DNA of 64,000 nt, taken from Acinetobacter gandensis. GTDB taxonomy: Bacteria; Pseudomonadota; Gammaproteobacteria; Pseudomonadales; Moraxellaceae. The DNA lies in contig NZ_LZDS01000029.1 in the NCBI RefSeq assembly GCF_001678755.1, positions 163,609 to 227,608 on the forward strand, given 5' to 3'. The position numbers and the translations under genes are program-made. Shown piece after piece: positions 9,083 through 18,099 of this stretch. Position 1 is the first letter of the stretch. Every line of letters begins with the position of its first letter. The notes under the pieces were generated by a model. The model ran no database searches and was not told the DNA's origin. It saw nothing but the letters and a program-made list of their open reading frames with translations.

Positions 9083-10090
9083 CTATTTGTTATATTGGCG
9101 CGGACTATGACCAAACCAGCGTTTAAATGCGTGATTAAACGCCGCCGGCTCAGAATAACCGAGCAATTCTGCAATCATTTCAATTGAATACTCATTATAT
9201 TCAATCAGGCGTAAAGCCTTGTCTTTAATAATATCTTCACGAATTTGCTTATAACTAGTATTTAACTGCTGCAATTGATGACGTAAAGTTCGTTCCGGCA
9301 AATTTAGTGCCTGTGCGGTTGCCGCCATACTCGGCATAGCTCCACTTTGCAATTCTAAATAATCCTGAACACGTTGAATTAGTGATGGTGCATTTTCATC
9401 AGCAGACAAACGCTCTAGCTCAGTAATACATTTCGACTCATACAAACGAAAGGTAATCATATCCGCCGATGGAATACGGATATCTAATACATTTTCATCA
9501 AACCAAAAGGCAGCACATGGTGCTCCAAAACGAACTTGGGTTCCATAATAGTCTGTGTACATTTGTAGCGTTTCAGCTTGTTCAGGTTGAGCAAATGGCA
9601 AATCTATTTCAACTTGAGGCGTCGAAAGCCCCATCATCTTATATAAGTCACGAATGAACTTATACGTCCCAGAAATTTCAGACTGCGCAAGTAAAGCACC
9701 CAAAGGTGAATACACATCTTGCGGCTGATAGCATAGTGCAACTTTATGGTTACTCATTTGCAAACTCAACCGTCCAGTTAAGTGCGTCAGTTGTTGAAAA
9801 CGAATACCTTGATTGAGCGCTTGGCGTAATGTGTCACTGGTGACCAAAAGCATCAGCAATGGACCATATCCAGCGAGTGCATAATGCTGCCCTATATAAA
9901 GTCCTTGCTCAGGTTCTACATCTTTACCTATAACTTTAAGGACATCCCATTCCAAACTCGGATGTATAACAGATGTGGGATCAAGTGCATCAACACGCAG
10001 CCCAATGCTTTGCAAACGCTGATCTACATCTACGCCTGCTTTACGCATACCTTGCACTAAATACATCAGGCTGAGAATAGATCGCTTCAT
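9083..10090 (-). CDS. AraC family transcriptional regulator
   Basis: This is a 335-residue regulator of the long AraC type, with an N-terminal ligand/dimerisation domain of about 200 residues (Arabinose_bd-like, as in OruR). The C-terminal double helix-turn-helix covers about 230-335: AQALNLPERTLRHQLQ, then IAELLGYSEPAAFNHAFKRWFG and PRQYN. It is divergent from a flavin monooxygenase gene with 151 bp between the starts. AraC proteins next to Baeyer-Villiger-type monooxygenases often activate them, so local control is a reasonable inference. Confidence 0.9.
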   Translation of the reverse strand: MKRSILSLMYLVQGMRKAGVDVDQRLQSIGLRVDALDPTSVIHPSLEWDVLKVIGKDVEPEQGLYIGQHYALAGYGPLLMLLVTSDTLRQALNQGIRFQQLTHLTGRLSLQMSNHKVALCYQPQDVYSPLGALLAQSEISGTYKFIRDLYKMMGLSTPQVEIDLPFAQPEQAETLQMYTDYYGTQVRFGAPCAAFWFDENVLDIRIPSADMITFRLYESKCITELERLSADENAPSLIQRVQDYLELQSGAMPSMAATAQALNLPERTLRHQLQQLNTSYKQIREDIIKDKALRLIEYNEYSIEMIAELLGYSEPAAFNHAFKRWFGHSPRQYNK

Positions 10091-10241
10091 AGACTCTAGA
10101 AAATATAAATTTCTTCTTTTTTACTACAAAATGATGACTTTGAAAATTGCCGTTTTGATCAATATTCCTGTCATCACTATCATATGCTTTGAATAGCTAG
10201 GTCATATATGCTAGTTAAAAAATAAGCATGGATTTCTCAGC

Positions 10242-11774
10242 ATGATGCCAGAAGCAACAACAAAAACATCTCAAAACAAGACCACACCAAACACACTTCG
10301 CACTCAAGTTGCCATTATTGGCGGCGGTTTTGGTGGAATAGCGATGGCGATACGCTTACTCCAACAAGGCAATCAAGACTTTCTAATTTTAGAAAAAGCC
10401 AATGAGTTCGGCGGAACGTGGCGTGAAAACCGTTATCCAGGCGCTGCATGTGATGTGCAGTCACATATGTACTCTCTTTCATTTGCACCTAAAACAGATT
10501 GGTCTAAACGCTATGCTGAAGCCCCAGAAATATTTAGCTATATCCAAAGCGTAACTCAAGAATATAACCTCAAACAATTCTGCCGCTTTAATTGCGAAGT
10601 TTTATCTGCCAAGTATGATGAGCAAAACTGTGAATGGAAACTTGATTTAAAAGATCAATCTACACTGATTGCTCAATATGTCATTTTTGCTTCAGGCCCA
10701 CTGCATGTACCGCAAATTCCACATATTCAGGGTATTGATAAATTTAAAGGCAAGGTTTTTCACTCCTCACAATGGGAACATGACTACTCACTTGAAGGTA
10801 AAACAGTTGCTTCGATTGGCACTGGTGGCAGTGCAATTCAGTACATTCCTGAAATTGCCCCTCAAACTAAGCAACTTTACGTTTTTCAACGGACTGCTGC
10901 TTGGGTCATTCCACGTGATGAACGTAGTTATCATGGTTTAGAAAAATCATTATTTAAAAAATATAATTGGTTTCGAAAAATTCACCGTGCTCGCCTGTAT
11001 TGGACCAACGAATCACGTGTCGTTCCAATTGTTAAACCTATGACCATGAAATACGCACAAAAACTTGCTGAGTTATATATTAAATATCAAGTAAAAGATC
11101 CATCTTTGGCACAAAAGTTGATACCCAACTACATTATGGGCTGTAAGCGTATTCTTATCTCTAATAAATATTTTCCAACCTTTAACCGTAAAAATGTGGA
11201 ATTGGTAACAGATGCCATTCAAGAGATCACTGAAAATAGCATTATTACCAAAGATGGAAAATCCCGTGAAATTGACTGCTTAATCTACGGGACTGGTTTT
11301 ATTACTGACCCACGTATTTATCTCAAGTCCTTTGAATGTATTGGTGAAGAAGGTAAAGAACTGAAGCAGCAGTGGCAAGATGGCGCAGAGAGTTATTACG
11401 GCATTAGTACTAAAGGCTTTCCAAATTTGTTTCAACTATTAGGGCCAAATACTGTACTTGCACATAACTCTGTGGTCTTTATGATCGAAGCGCAAGTCGA
11501 GTATATTTTACAAATGATGAAACTGGTTTCAAAGAGTAAATCCAATGCCATTGTGGTTAAAGATGAAACTCAAAACCAATACAATGATTATGTGCAACAC
11601 ATGCTTGAAGGTACAGTTTGGCAGTCAGGTTGCGTCAGTTGGTATCAACAAAATGGTGGTAAAAACTTTGCATTATGGCCAACGTATACATGGAAATACT
11701 GGCTTGCTACACGCAAAGTTAACCCGGCAGACTTCAGACTTTTAAGTAAAAGCAAAGCAAGTCATGCAGCTTAA
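10242..11774 (+). CDS. Flavin-containing / Baeyer-Villiger-type monooxygenase
   Basis: The 510-residue protein has an FAD Rossmann motif GGGFGG (27-32) and the conserved GGTWRENRYPGAACDV segment. The Baeyer-Villiger fingerprint F-x-G-x3-H-x3-W is exact at FKGKVFHSSQW (168-178), and an NADPH-binding GTGGSA lies at 193-198. Such enzymes insert oxygen into ketones; related Acinetobacter proteins of the AlmA type act on long-chain alkanes. The substrate is not deducible. The divergent AraC gene is the likely regulator. Two ATGs are in tandem at 10242 and 10245. Confidence 0.9.
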   Translation: MMPEATTKTSQNKTTPNTLRTQVAIIGGGFGGIAMAIRLLQQGNQDFLILEKANEFGGTWRENRYPGAACDVQSHMYSLSFAPKTDWSKRYAEAPEIFSYIQSVTQEYNLKQFCRFNCEVLSAKYDEQNCEWKLDLKDQSTLIAQYVIFASGPLHVPQIPHIQGIDKFKGKVFHSSQWEHDYSLEGKTVASIGTGGSAIQYIPEIAPQTKQLYVFQRTAAWVIPRDERSYHGLEKSLFKKYNWFRKIHRARLYWTNESRVVPIVKPMTMKYAQKLAELYIKYQVKDPSLAQKLIPNYIMGCKRILISNKYFPTFNRKNVELVTDAIQEITENSIITKDGKSREIDCLIYGTGFITDPRIYLKSFECIGEEGKELKQQWQDGAESYYGISTKGFPNLFQLLGPNTVLAHNSVVFMIEAQVEYILQMMKLVSKSKSNAIVVKDETQNQYNDYVQHMLEGTVWQSGCVSWYQQNGGKNFALWPTYTWKYWLATRKVNPADFRLLSKSKASHAA

Positions 11775-11824
11775 GCAATAACAGTTCATAATAAGCAGAT
11801 ATTGATTATCTGCTTATTGATTTT

Positions 11825-12733
11825 ATGCAATCTTTTTGGTTAATTTTTCAACTCTTAGCATGCCTAGGATTAGGTTTTCTTTTTGCTAAAAGACTTCCAA
11901 GCTGGTTAGAAAAACTAGCTTTCAAAATACTTCCCTATTTCACCTATGTTTTACTATTTGCGATTGCAATCGAATTTTCTGAAACAATTCATACCATTAC
12001 TGCGCCTTGGCAAATCCTTTCATCAGCTATGCTCATTGCTCTAAGCACATCGGTTGGTGCTTTTATTTGTTGTTATATTTTATTTAAATCATTGGGCTAT
12101 CAACCCAGTCATGGCAAAGTATCCATGCAATTGGTCACGAGCTCACTGATTAATATCAGCTACGCATTTATCGCCCTAGGTGCTGGCTATGCTTTCGCTG
12201 AAATCGTCGCATATTTCCATATTAACCCACACATCAGTACATGGAATTTACTTTTAGTTTTTATGTTCCTGATTGGACTTGACCTTGCTTATTCTCCACT
12301 CGACCGTTCTTGGTTAAATTGGAAAATTTTCCTCGTGCCTTTAGGTTGTATTGTTGGGTCATTAATTGGAGCATTTATTGCTGCATATTTTTTACCTAAT
12401 ATAAATTTAAAAGATTTAATTATGCTGTCTCAGGGTTATGGTTTCTATTCCATGACGGGTATTGTGGTTTCAGAATTAAAGAATGCACATTTAGGCAGTA
12501 TTGCACTGATGAATGATTTATTTAGAGAAATCTTTGCAATCGTATTTATGTATATTATTGGCTGGCGTTATCCACGATCAGCTATTTCATCTGCAGGTGC
12601 AACAGCAATGGACGTTACATTACCAATGGTGAAACAAGCCTGTGGTAATGATTTTATTCCACATGCAATGGTAAGTGGTTTTATCTTATCAGTACTCGCA
12701 CCAATATTTGTGAGTATATTGGCAGCTATCTAA
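11825..12733 (+). CDS. LysO family lysine exporter-like membrane protein
   Basis: The 302-residue, very hydrophobic protein matches the LysO (YbjE, DUF340) family in length. Its C-terminal half has conserved features: SQGYGFYSMTGIVVSEL, an acidic LFREI and a Gly/Ala-rich final helix. About eight membrane segments are visible. LysO exports L-lysine and toxic analogues in E. coli, where part of its charged core mediates H+ antiport. It is 50 bp downstream of the monooxygenase gene on the same strand and may be cotranscribed. The ribosome site is weak. Function by family only. Confidence 0.8.
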   Translation: MQSFWLIFQLLACLGLGFLFAKRLPSWLEKLAFKILPYFTYVLLFAIAIEFSETIHTITAPWQILSSAMLIALSTSVGAFICCYILFKSLGYQPSHGKVSMQLVTSSLINISYAFIALGAGYAFAEIVAYFHINPHISTWNLLLVFMFLIGLDLAYSPLDRSWLNWKIFLVPLGCIVGSLIGAFIAAYFLPNINLKDLIMLSQGYGFYSMTGIVVSELKNAHLGSIALMNDLFREIFAIVFMYIIGWRYPRSAISSAGATAMDVTLPMVKQACGNDFIPHAMVSGFILSVLAPIFVSILAAI

Positions 12734-12806
12734 CCCCTCACCTAAATCCTCTCCCAAAGGGAGAGGAGCTCCTCCTTCCCATGGCAGAGAGTTAGAGAGA
12801 GGGTAA
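12734..12806. repeat. REP-like intergenic repeat with CCTCTCCC hairpin
   Basis: Between convergent lysO-like and pyrF genes lies a purine/pyrimidine-rich element. CCTCTCCC (12748-12755) and GGGAGAGG (12759-12766) form a perfect 8-bp hairpin with a 3-nt loop, followed by a second GAGAGAGGG arm at about 12793-12803. This composition is typical of dispersed CCCTCTCCC-type palindromic repeats in Acinetobacter and other Proteobacteria. It may also terminate transcription from both sides, but has no T-run. Confidence 0.55.
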
Positions 12807-12809
12807 ATA

Positions 12810-13490
12810 TTAAAGTGTCGCTAAAATATCTTTCATTGTCTGACGCATATTTTCCGACTTGGTAATCGGACGCCCAATCACTAAATGTGTTGAACCATCA
12901 AGCATCGCTTGTTTAGGTGTCACAATACGTTTCTGATCATCTGCTGCTGAGCCTTCAGGACGAATACCAGGTGTAACCAAAGCAAAATCATTTCCCAATG
13001 TATCACGCAACATTTTTGCTTCCTGTGCCGAACACACCACACCATCCAAACCGCTGTCTTTGGTTAGAGTTGCAAGTCGCTTAACTTGTTCAAAAGGCTC
13101 AATATCTAGACCCAAATCTTTTAAGTCTTCGCGACCCATTGACGTCAAAACAGTTACGGCAATTAACTGTGTATTATAACTACCCGCTTTTAAACGCTCT
13201 ACACAAGTTTCCATCATTTTACGGCCGCCAGACGCGTGAACATTCACCATCCAAACACCCATATCTGCCGCTGCACATACCGCTTGTGCTGTGGTATTCG
13301 GAATATCGTGGAATTTTAAATCCAAAAAGACTTCGAAACCTTTGTCATGTAATGCTTTAACAACAGATGGTCCTTCGTGAGTAAATAGCTCTTTACCAAC
13401 TTTTACCCGACATAATACAGGATCTAACTGCTCTGCAATTGTAAGTGCGTCATATTGGCTTTTAGCATCTAATGCAACAATGATACTCAA
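12810..13490 (-). CDS. pyrF: Orotidine 5'-phosphate decarboxylase
   Basis: The 226-residue enzyme performs the last step of de novo UMP synthesis, decarboxylating OMP. The active-site motif [10 protein letters not shown] is at 57-66 with the catalytic Lys, the N-terminal VALDA strand is present, and the phosphate-binding segments PGIRP and VIGRPI are near the C-terminus. The best start is TTG at 13490, with AAGGG eight nt upstream; no in-frame ATG fits the family N-terminus. It is the last gene of the conserved rpsA-ihfB-lapA-pyrF order, but a terminator separates it from lapA. Confidence 0.96.
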   Translation of the reverse strand: MSIIVALDAKSQYDALTIAEQLDPVLCRVKVGKELFTHEGPSVVKALHDKGFEVFLDLKFHDIPNTTAQAVCAAADMGVWMVNVHASGGRKMMETCVERLKAGSYNTQLIAVTVLTSMGREDLKDLGLDIEPFEQVKRLATLTKDSGLDGVVCSAQEAKMLRDTLGNDFALVTPGIRPEGSAADDQKRIVTPKQAMLDGSTHLVIGRPITKSENMRQTMKDILATL

Positions 13491-13649
13491 GAGATCTACC
13501 CTTCATTCTGACAAAATAAAAAGCATTATAAATACATTCCACGTGCGCAGATAGTCATAAAACTCAAGTTAATTGAATCGTTTAATTTAAACCAAGCTAT
13601 GTAATTATTTTATATAGAATATGTGAGTTTGAGAAAATGAAATCCCATA

Positions 13650-13680
13650 AAAAAACACCCTAGTATTCACTAGAGTGTTC
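13650..13680 (-). terminator. Rho-independent terminator after lapA
   Basis: On the minus strand, AACACTCTAGT pairs with ACTAGGGTGTT and a T-run follows. It lies about 60 bp after the lapA stop and before pyrF. Confidence 0.75.
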
Positions 13681-13742
13681 AAAATAATAAATTTAAGTGA
13701 CTGTTAGAAAATTAACAGTACACCTAATCAGCAAATATTGCT

Positions 13743-14108
13743 TTATAACGGATTTGAAGGATGCTCATTCGCATCAATATCTAATACTGTCTTTTCATGA
13801 CGAGTATGAGCTGCAGCTTCAGCAGCAGCCAGTTGAGCAGTTTGAATCTGCTCCTTACGTAGACGGTCAATATCTTTACGTAAACGCTTAATTTCCCAAT
13901 TGTTCTGAAATACTCGGAACACTTGAACAGCAATTAAAAGACCTAAAACTATACCTAAAGCAAGTGTTAAGAGTAGTAAAAGCCCCAATCGCATTGCAGG
14001 TACTTGTGTAAACAACAAGTCTACTGAAAGCTCAGTTCCATTTTGTAGAACCATCGCCAATGAGTAACCAAAAAGTACGACTAATATAACGACCAATACA
14101 TAACGCAT
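13743..14108 (-). CDS. lapA: LapA domain-containing inner-membrane protein
   Basis: The 121-residue protein has two N-terminal membrane helices (residues ~3-20 and ~40-65) joined by NGTELSVDLLF. A cytoplasmic coiled-coil-like tail rich in Lys, Arg and Glu follows (VFRVFQNNWEIKRLRKDIDRL). This is the LapA (YciS, DUF1049) layout. In E. coli LapA partners LapB to control LpxC turnover and lipopolysaccharide assembly. It sits 26 bp after ihfB, as in many Gammaproteobacteria. Confidence 0.85.
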   Translation of the reverse strand: MRYVLVVILVVLFGYSLAMVLQNGTELSVDLLFTQVPAMRLGLLLLLTLALGIVLGLLIAVQVFRVFQNNWEIKRLRKDIDRLRKEQIQTAQLAAAEAAAHTRHEKTVLDIDANEHPSNPL

Positions 14109-14134
14109 AAATACCCCTAACTTTCTTTATAGTA

Positions 14135-14437
14135 TTAGTTTGCTGATTCGTTTACCGCATCACGTAAAGCCTTACCTGGTTTAAAGTGAGGTACAGCTTT
14201 AGCAGCAACTTCTACAGACTTACCAGTCTTCGGGTTACGACCTACACGTGGTTCACGGTGGTGCAAGGCAAAACTACCAAAACCACGAATCTCGATTCGA
14301 TTATCAGTTGATAATGCTTCAATCATCTGATCAATCATAATCTTAACAGCTTCTTCCACTAATGGTTCAGCTAGGTGTGGATTTTTAAGAGAAATACGCT
14401 CTATTAAGTCAGACTTATTAAGTGCTTCAGTAGTCAT
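14135..14437 (-). CDS. ihfB: Integration host factor subunit beta
   Basis: This 100-residue HU/IHF-fold protein has the DNA-intercalating arm [21 protein letters not shown] (about 50-70), including the Pro-containing tip. The position next to rpsA is diagnostic for ihfB rather than hup. IHF is a sequence-specific DNA-bending heterodimer acting in recombination, replication and promoter architecture. It is preceded by a strong hairpin separating it from rpsA. Confidence 0.95.
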   Translation of the reverse strand: MTTEALNKSDLIERISLKNPHLAEPLVEEAVKIMIDQMIEALSTDNRIEIRGFGSFALHHREPRVGRNPKTGKSVEVAAKAVPHFKPGKALRDAVNESAN

Positions 14438-14503
14438 CTGCGACCTCTTTAATTATCAAGCTATTTAGGATCTATTCGCCGATAATAACCTGTTTAAATA
14501 CAA

Positions 14504-14539
14504 AACGGTAGCGTAATAATCACTTACTACGCTACCGTT
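14504..14539 (-). terminator. Strong hairpin between rpsA and ihfB
   Basis: AACGGTAGCGTA at 14504-14515 and TACGCTACCGTT at 14528-14539 form a perfect 12-bp stem with a 12-nt loop. On the minus strand a T-rich stretch follows. It probably terminates or attenuates rpsA transcription ahead of ihfB. Confidence 0.65.
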
Positions 14540-14599
14540 ACAGTAATTGTGTAAAAAGTATTAATTAACTTACATTAACAATACAATTCAAACGCTTAC

Positions 14600-16279
14600 T
14601 TAGTGGTTCATTTGAGCTTTGATCAAATCACCAATAGTCTTAGGACCATTGTCTGAAGTTGCTGTAGCTGTCTTGTTAAGGTTAGCTACTGCTTCTTTTT
14701 CTTCAGCTTCGTCTTTCGCTTTGATAGACAAGTTGATAGAACGTGATTTGCGGTCTACGTTGATGATTTTCGCTTCAACTTCTTGACCAACTTCAAGGAA
14801 CTTAGTTGCATCTTCAACGCGATCGCGGTTGATTTCAGATGCTTTAAGAGTCGCTTCAACTTCGTCAGCTAACTTAACAGTAGCGCCTTTAGCGTCAACT
14901 GCAGTTACAGTACCCTTAACCAATGCACCACGTTCGTTGTTCGCAAGGAAATCATTGAACGGATCGTTGTTCATTTGTTTGATACCAAGGCTGATACGGT
15001 TACCTTCAGCGTCAACTGAAAGGATAACCGCTTCAACTGTGTCACCTTTCTTGTAACGACGGATAGCTTCTTCGCCTTGTTCGTTCCAAGAGATGTCTGA
15101 CAAGTGAACTAGGCCATCGATGCCGCCTGGTAAACCAATGAAGATACCAAAGTCAGTGATAGATTTGATCGTACCAGAAACTTTTTCGCCTTTGTCGTGG
15201 TCTTTAGCAAACTCTTCCCATGGGTTAGCACGAGTTTGTTTGATACCAAGAGAAATACGACGACGTTCTTCATCAACTTCAAGAACCATAACATCAACTT
15301 CGTCACCGATCTGAACTACTTTAGATGGGTGGATGTTTTTGTTAGTGTGATCCATTTCTGAAACGTGTACTAAACCTTCAACGCCTTCAGCGATTTCTGC
15401 GAAACAGCCGTAGTCAGTTAAGTTAGTAACGCGTGCTTTAACGATAGAACCTTTAGGGTAACGGTTCATGATCGCTAACCATGGATCTTCGCCTAATTGT
15501 TTAAGACCTAAAGATACGCGGTTACGTTCACGGTCAAATTTAAGTACTTTAACAGTAACTTCTTGGCCAACTTCAACAACTTCTGAAGGGTGCTTGATGC
15601 GTTTCCAAGCCATATCAGTGATGTGAAGAAGACCATCAATACCGCCAAGGTCAACGAATGCGCCGTAGTCAGTAAGGTTTTTGATTGTACCAGTAACTGT
15701 TTGACCTTCTTCAAGCTGAGCAAGAAGAGCTTCACGGTCAGCTGAAGATTCAGCTTCCATAACAGCACGACGTGAAACAACAACGTTGTTACGTTTAGCA
15801 TCAAGTTTGATTACTTTGAATTCTAACTCTTTGCCTTCTAAGTGAGTAGTATCACGAATAGGACGAGTATCAACTAAAGAACCAGGAAGGAACGCACGAA
15901 CTGGACCGATGTCAACAGTGAAACCGCCTTTAACCTTACCAGAGATAACACCAGTAACGATTTCGCCGTCTTCAAAGATTTTTTCAAGTTTAGTCCAAGT
16001 TTCAGCGCGTTTAGCTTTTTCGCGAGAAAGAACTGTTTGACCCATACCGTTGTCAAGAGCTTCAACAACAACGTCTACAGTGTCGCCAACTTGAACTTCA
16101 AGTTCACGTTGTTCATTTAAGAATTCAGCGCGGTCAACAATACCTTCTGATTTAAGGCCAGTGTCAACTGTTACCCAGTCAGAATCGATGTTTACTACAA
16201 CGCCTTGGATGACAGCACCCTTTTCAACGTTGAGGTTTAATTCGCTTTCTTCAAAGAGGGCTGCAAAAGATTCGGTCAT
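14600..16279 (-). CDS. rpsA: 30S ribosomal protein S1
   Basis: The 559 residues match the usual ~557 of gammaproteobacterial S1. Six S1/OB-fold repeats are visible, with recurring motifs such as [43 protein letters not shown] and [22 protein letters not shown] in repeats 3-5. The two N-terminal repeats dock to the 30S subunit and repeats 3-6 bind mRNA. Codon use is strongly biased, as expected for a highly expressed gene. It lies downstream of cmk with about 107 bp between them, room for the autoregulated S1 leader known in E. coli. Confidence 0.98.
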   Translation of the reverse strand: MTESFAALFEESELNLNVEKGAVIQGVVVNIDSDWVTVDTGLKSEGIVDRAEFLNEQRELEVQVGDTVDVVVEALDNGMGQTVLSREKAKRAETWTKLEKIFEDGEIVTGVISGKVKGGFTVDIGPVRAFLPGSLVDTRPIRDTTHLEGKELEFKVIKLDAKRNNVVVSRRAVMEAESSADREALLAQLEEGQTVTGTIKNLTDYGAFVDLGGIDGLLHITDMAWKRIKHPSEVVEVGQEVTVKVLKFDRERNRVSLGLKQLGEDPWLAIMNRYPKGSIVKARVTNLTDYGCFAEIAEGVEGLVHVSEMDHTNKNIHPSKVVQIGDEVDVMVLEVDEERRRISLGIKQTRANPWEEFAKDHDKGEKVSGTIKSITDFGIFIGLPGGIDGLVHLSDISWNEQGEEAIRRYKKGDTVEAVILSVDAEGNRISLGIKQMNNDPFNDFLANNERGALVKGTVTAVDAKGATVKLADEVEATLKASEINRDRVEDATKFLEVGQEVEAKIINVDRKSRSINLSIKAKDEAEEKEAVANLNKTATATSDNGPKTIGDLIKAQMNH

Positions 16280-16386
16280 GATATACCTGATAAAGTCAGC
16301 GGTCTTGGATCAGACAAGGCCGGTTTAATTAAGCGTCTACATAGTCCGTATAAGACTGATCAAGCTATGCTTCTGCTGAAAATTCT

Positions 16387-17070
16387 TTAGTTTGCTAATT
16401 GCTGATCGATGTAATTCGTCATCAGCGTGAATACTTCATCAATGGTTAAATTTGAACTATCAATGAAATAAGCATCAGGAGCAGGCTTGAGTGGAGCGAC
16501 TGTGCGTTCCATATCTCGTTTATCGCGCGCTTCGATATTAGCTAAAATGTCGCTTATTTTAACATCCACACCCATAGCCTGCAACTGATTTACTCGACGC
16601 TCGGCACGAGACTGCGCAGAAGCGGTTAAATAAATCTTGGCTTGAGCATTTGGAAAAATAGTTGTAGCCATGTCGCGACCATCTGCAACCAATCCAGGTG
16701 ATTGCGCAAATGCGTGCTGACGCTCTAACAGTGCTGTTCTAAGTGCTGGAATTGCAGCTACTTTTGATGCAAATTCACCAACACGTTCTGTACGAATAAT
16801 TTTAGACACATCTTCGCCGTCCAAAAGAACGCTAATGCCACTTTCATTTGTGACAAATTTTATGTCTAAATTTGTTGCAATTTTTACGCATGATTCAAGT
16901 TGAGTGTCTAATGAATCAATCAAATCTTGCTTGTGCAATGACAATCCTAATAGACGATACAATGCACCTGAATCAAGCAAATGATACTGATAATGGGCAG
17001 CAATCTTTGCTGCTAAAGTACCCTTACCCGAACCACTTGGGCCATCAATTGTGATAATTTGAACTGTCAT
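16387..17070 (-). CDS. cmk: Cytidylate kinase
   Basis: The 227-residue kinase phosphorylates CMP and dCMP. The P-loop GPSGSGKGT lies at 10-18, followed by LDSGALYRL, the CMP-binding segment [15 protein letters not shown] and the lid region RDKRDMER. Length and cmk-rpsA order are standard. The next upstream gene starts 15 bp away, so it is likely in an operon with the SRPBCC gene. Confidence 0.96.
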   Translation of the reverse strand: MTVQIITIDGPSGSGKGTLAAKIAAHYQYHLLDSGALYRLLGLSLHKQDLIDSLDTQLESCVKIATNLDIKFVTNESGISVLLDGEDVSKIIRTERVGEFASKVAAIPALRTALLERQHAFAQSPGLVADGRDMATTIFPNAQAKIYLTASAQSRAERRVNQLQAMGVDVKISDILANIEARDKRDMERTVAPLKPAPDAYFIDSSNLTIDEVFTLMTNYIDQQLAN

Positions 17071-17085
17071 TGCGTTTCCACTTCG

Positions 17086-17517
17086 TTAAACGGTTTTTGC
17101 AAGTTTTGAAAAACCAATTTTAATCGCTGACTGTAGTTGTGCAAGGATTAATTGGCTAACAAATGGTGCTCGTGCCTGTAATTCAATCGTATAAGTGACC
17201 AAAGTACGGTTAGCATCAAGTCTTTCAAACTGAATAATACCCAAATGGTGTTTCACCAATGGGTTTTTAATAATTTTATATTCAATCCGTTGATTCGGTT
17301 CTAATAACGTAATTTGTTCTTGCAATGGTTTGATTGGACCAAAGCCCATACGGCGTACAGAACCCACTCCATCAGGACGCTCAGGGTCTGCTGAGTCTTT
17401 GACACGCACGACTTGTATCGGTGCAAATGCAACATTGTATGTTGCATGTTTAGATAGCAATTCGAAAACTTTCTCAATCGGTGCATTGAATTCTTTTTTT
17501 ACTTGAATCGACTTCAT
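17086..17517 (-). CDS. SRPBCC family protein
   Basis: The 143-residue protein begins IQVKKEFNAPIEKVFELL, the usual first strand and helix of the START/SRPBCC fold. GVGSVRRMGFGPIKPLQEQI follows mid-protein, and a long C-terminal amphipathic helix ends it (LILAQLQSAIKIGFSKLAK). This matches polyketide-cyclase/dehydrase-like proteins that bind hydrophobic ligands. It lies between tadA and cmk at short spacing. No function is assigned beyond the fold. Confidence 0.8.
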   Translation of the reverse strand: MKSIQVKKEFNAPIEKVFELLSKHATYNVAFAPIQVVRVKDSADPERPDGVGSVRRMGFGPIKPLQEQITLLEPNQRIEYKIIKNPLVKHHLGIIQFERLDANRTLVTYTIELQARAPFVSQLILAQLQSAIKIGFSKLAKTV

Positions 17518-17544
17518 GGTTGAACCTATGTTTATTTGACAATT

Positions 17545-18096
17545 TTAATTGTCATTCGATATTACCTGATTTTGCTGTAACTGTTCAGTGTTGTTTATTT
17601 TTTCCTGTAATTTTAATTCACGCTTTTGAGCCCGACGCATTTTAAAAAAAGTACTCAACTGTGCCGAGCATTGCTCTTGTAGACATCCTTGCTCGAAGGA
17701 AAAAATATGATTGTAATAACCTGCACTTAATAACTGACGCGCACTGACCAAAGAGCCTGCTTTAGGCTCAATTGCACCAAATACCACACGCTGAATACGT
17801 GAATGTACCAATGCCCCCACGCACATGGTGCAAGGCTCCAATGTCACATATATAGTCGCATCATCGGGTAATCGATAATTTTCTAAATTTTTACACGCTT
17901 CGCGAATCGCCACGATTTCCGCATGTGCAGTCGGATCTTGCATAGAAATAGGCGCATTAAAACCTGCACCTATCACCTTGTTTTGACTCACAATGACTGC
18001 ACCAACTGGAATTTCTTGAAGTTCTGCAGCTTTTGCAGCCTGCTCATAGGCAAGCTGCATCCAATACTCGTCACTAAATTGTATTTGTTCAGACAT
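17545..18096 (-). CDS. tadA: tRNA adenosine(34) deaminase
   Basis: The zinc deaminase motifs are complete: HAE at 58-60 and PCTMC at 88-92. TadA converts A34 to inosine in the anticodon of tRNA-Arg(ACG). The 183-residue length is slightly above the usual 165-175 because of a polar C-terminal tail. The family-typical RVVFGAIEPKAGS is present. It starts 3 bp after the enoyl-CoA hydratase-family gene ends, suggesting cotranscription. Confidence 0.94.
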   Translation of the reverse strand: MSEQIQFSDEYWMQLAYEQAAKAAELQEIPVGAVIVSQNKVIGAGFNAPISMQDPTAHAEIVAIREACKNLENYRLPDDATIYVTLEPCTMCVGALVHSRIQRVVFGAIEPKAGSLVSARQLLSAGYYNHIFSFEQGCLQEQCSAQLSTFFKMRRAQKRELKLQEKINNTEQLQQNQVISNDN

Positions 18097-18099
18097 GTA

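Noticed and set aside
10228..10245. Five-codon ORF (MDFSA) ending in TGATG on the monooxygenase start
   Set aside because: It lacks a ribosome site and is short enough to be chance, unlike the TerC leader.
15508..15804. Leu/Lys-rich ORFs in other frames of rpsA
   Set aside because: They arise from the biased codon use of rpsA and have no supporting signals.
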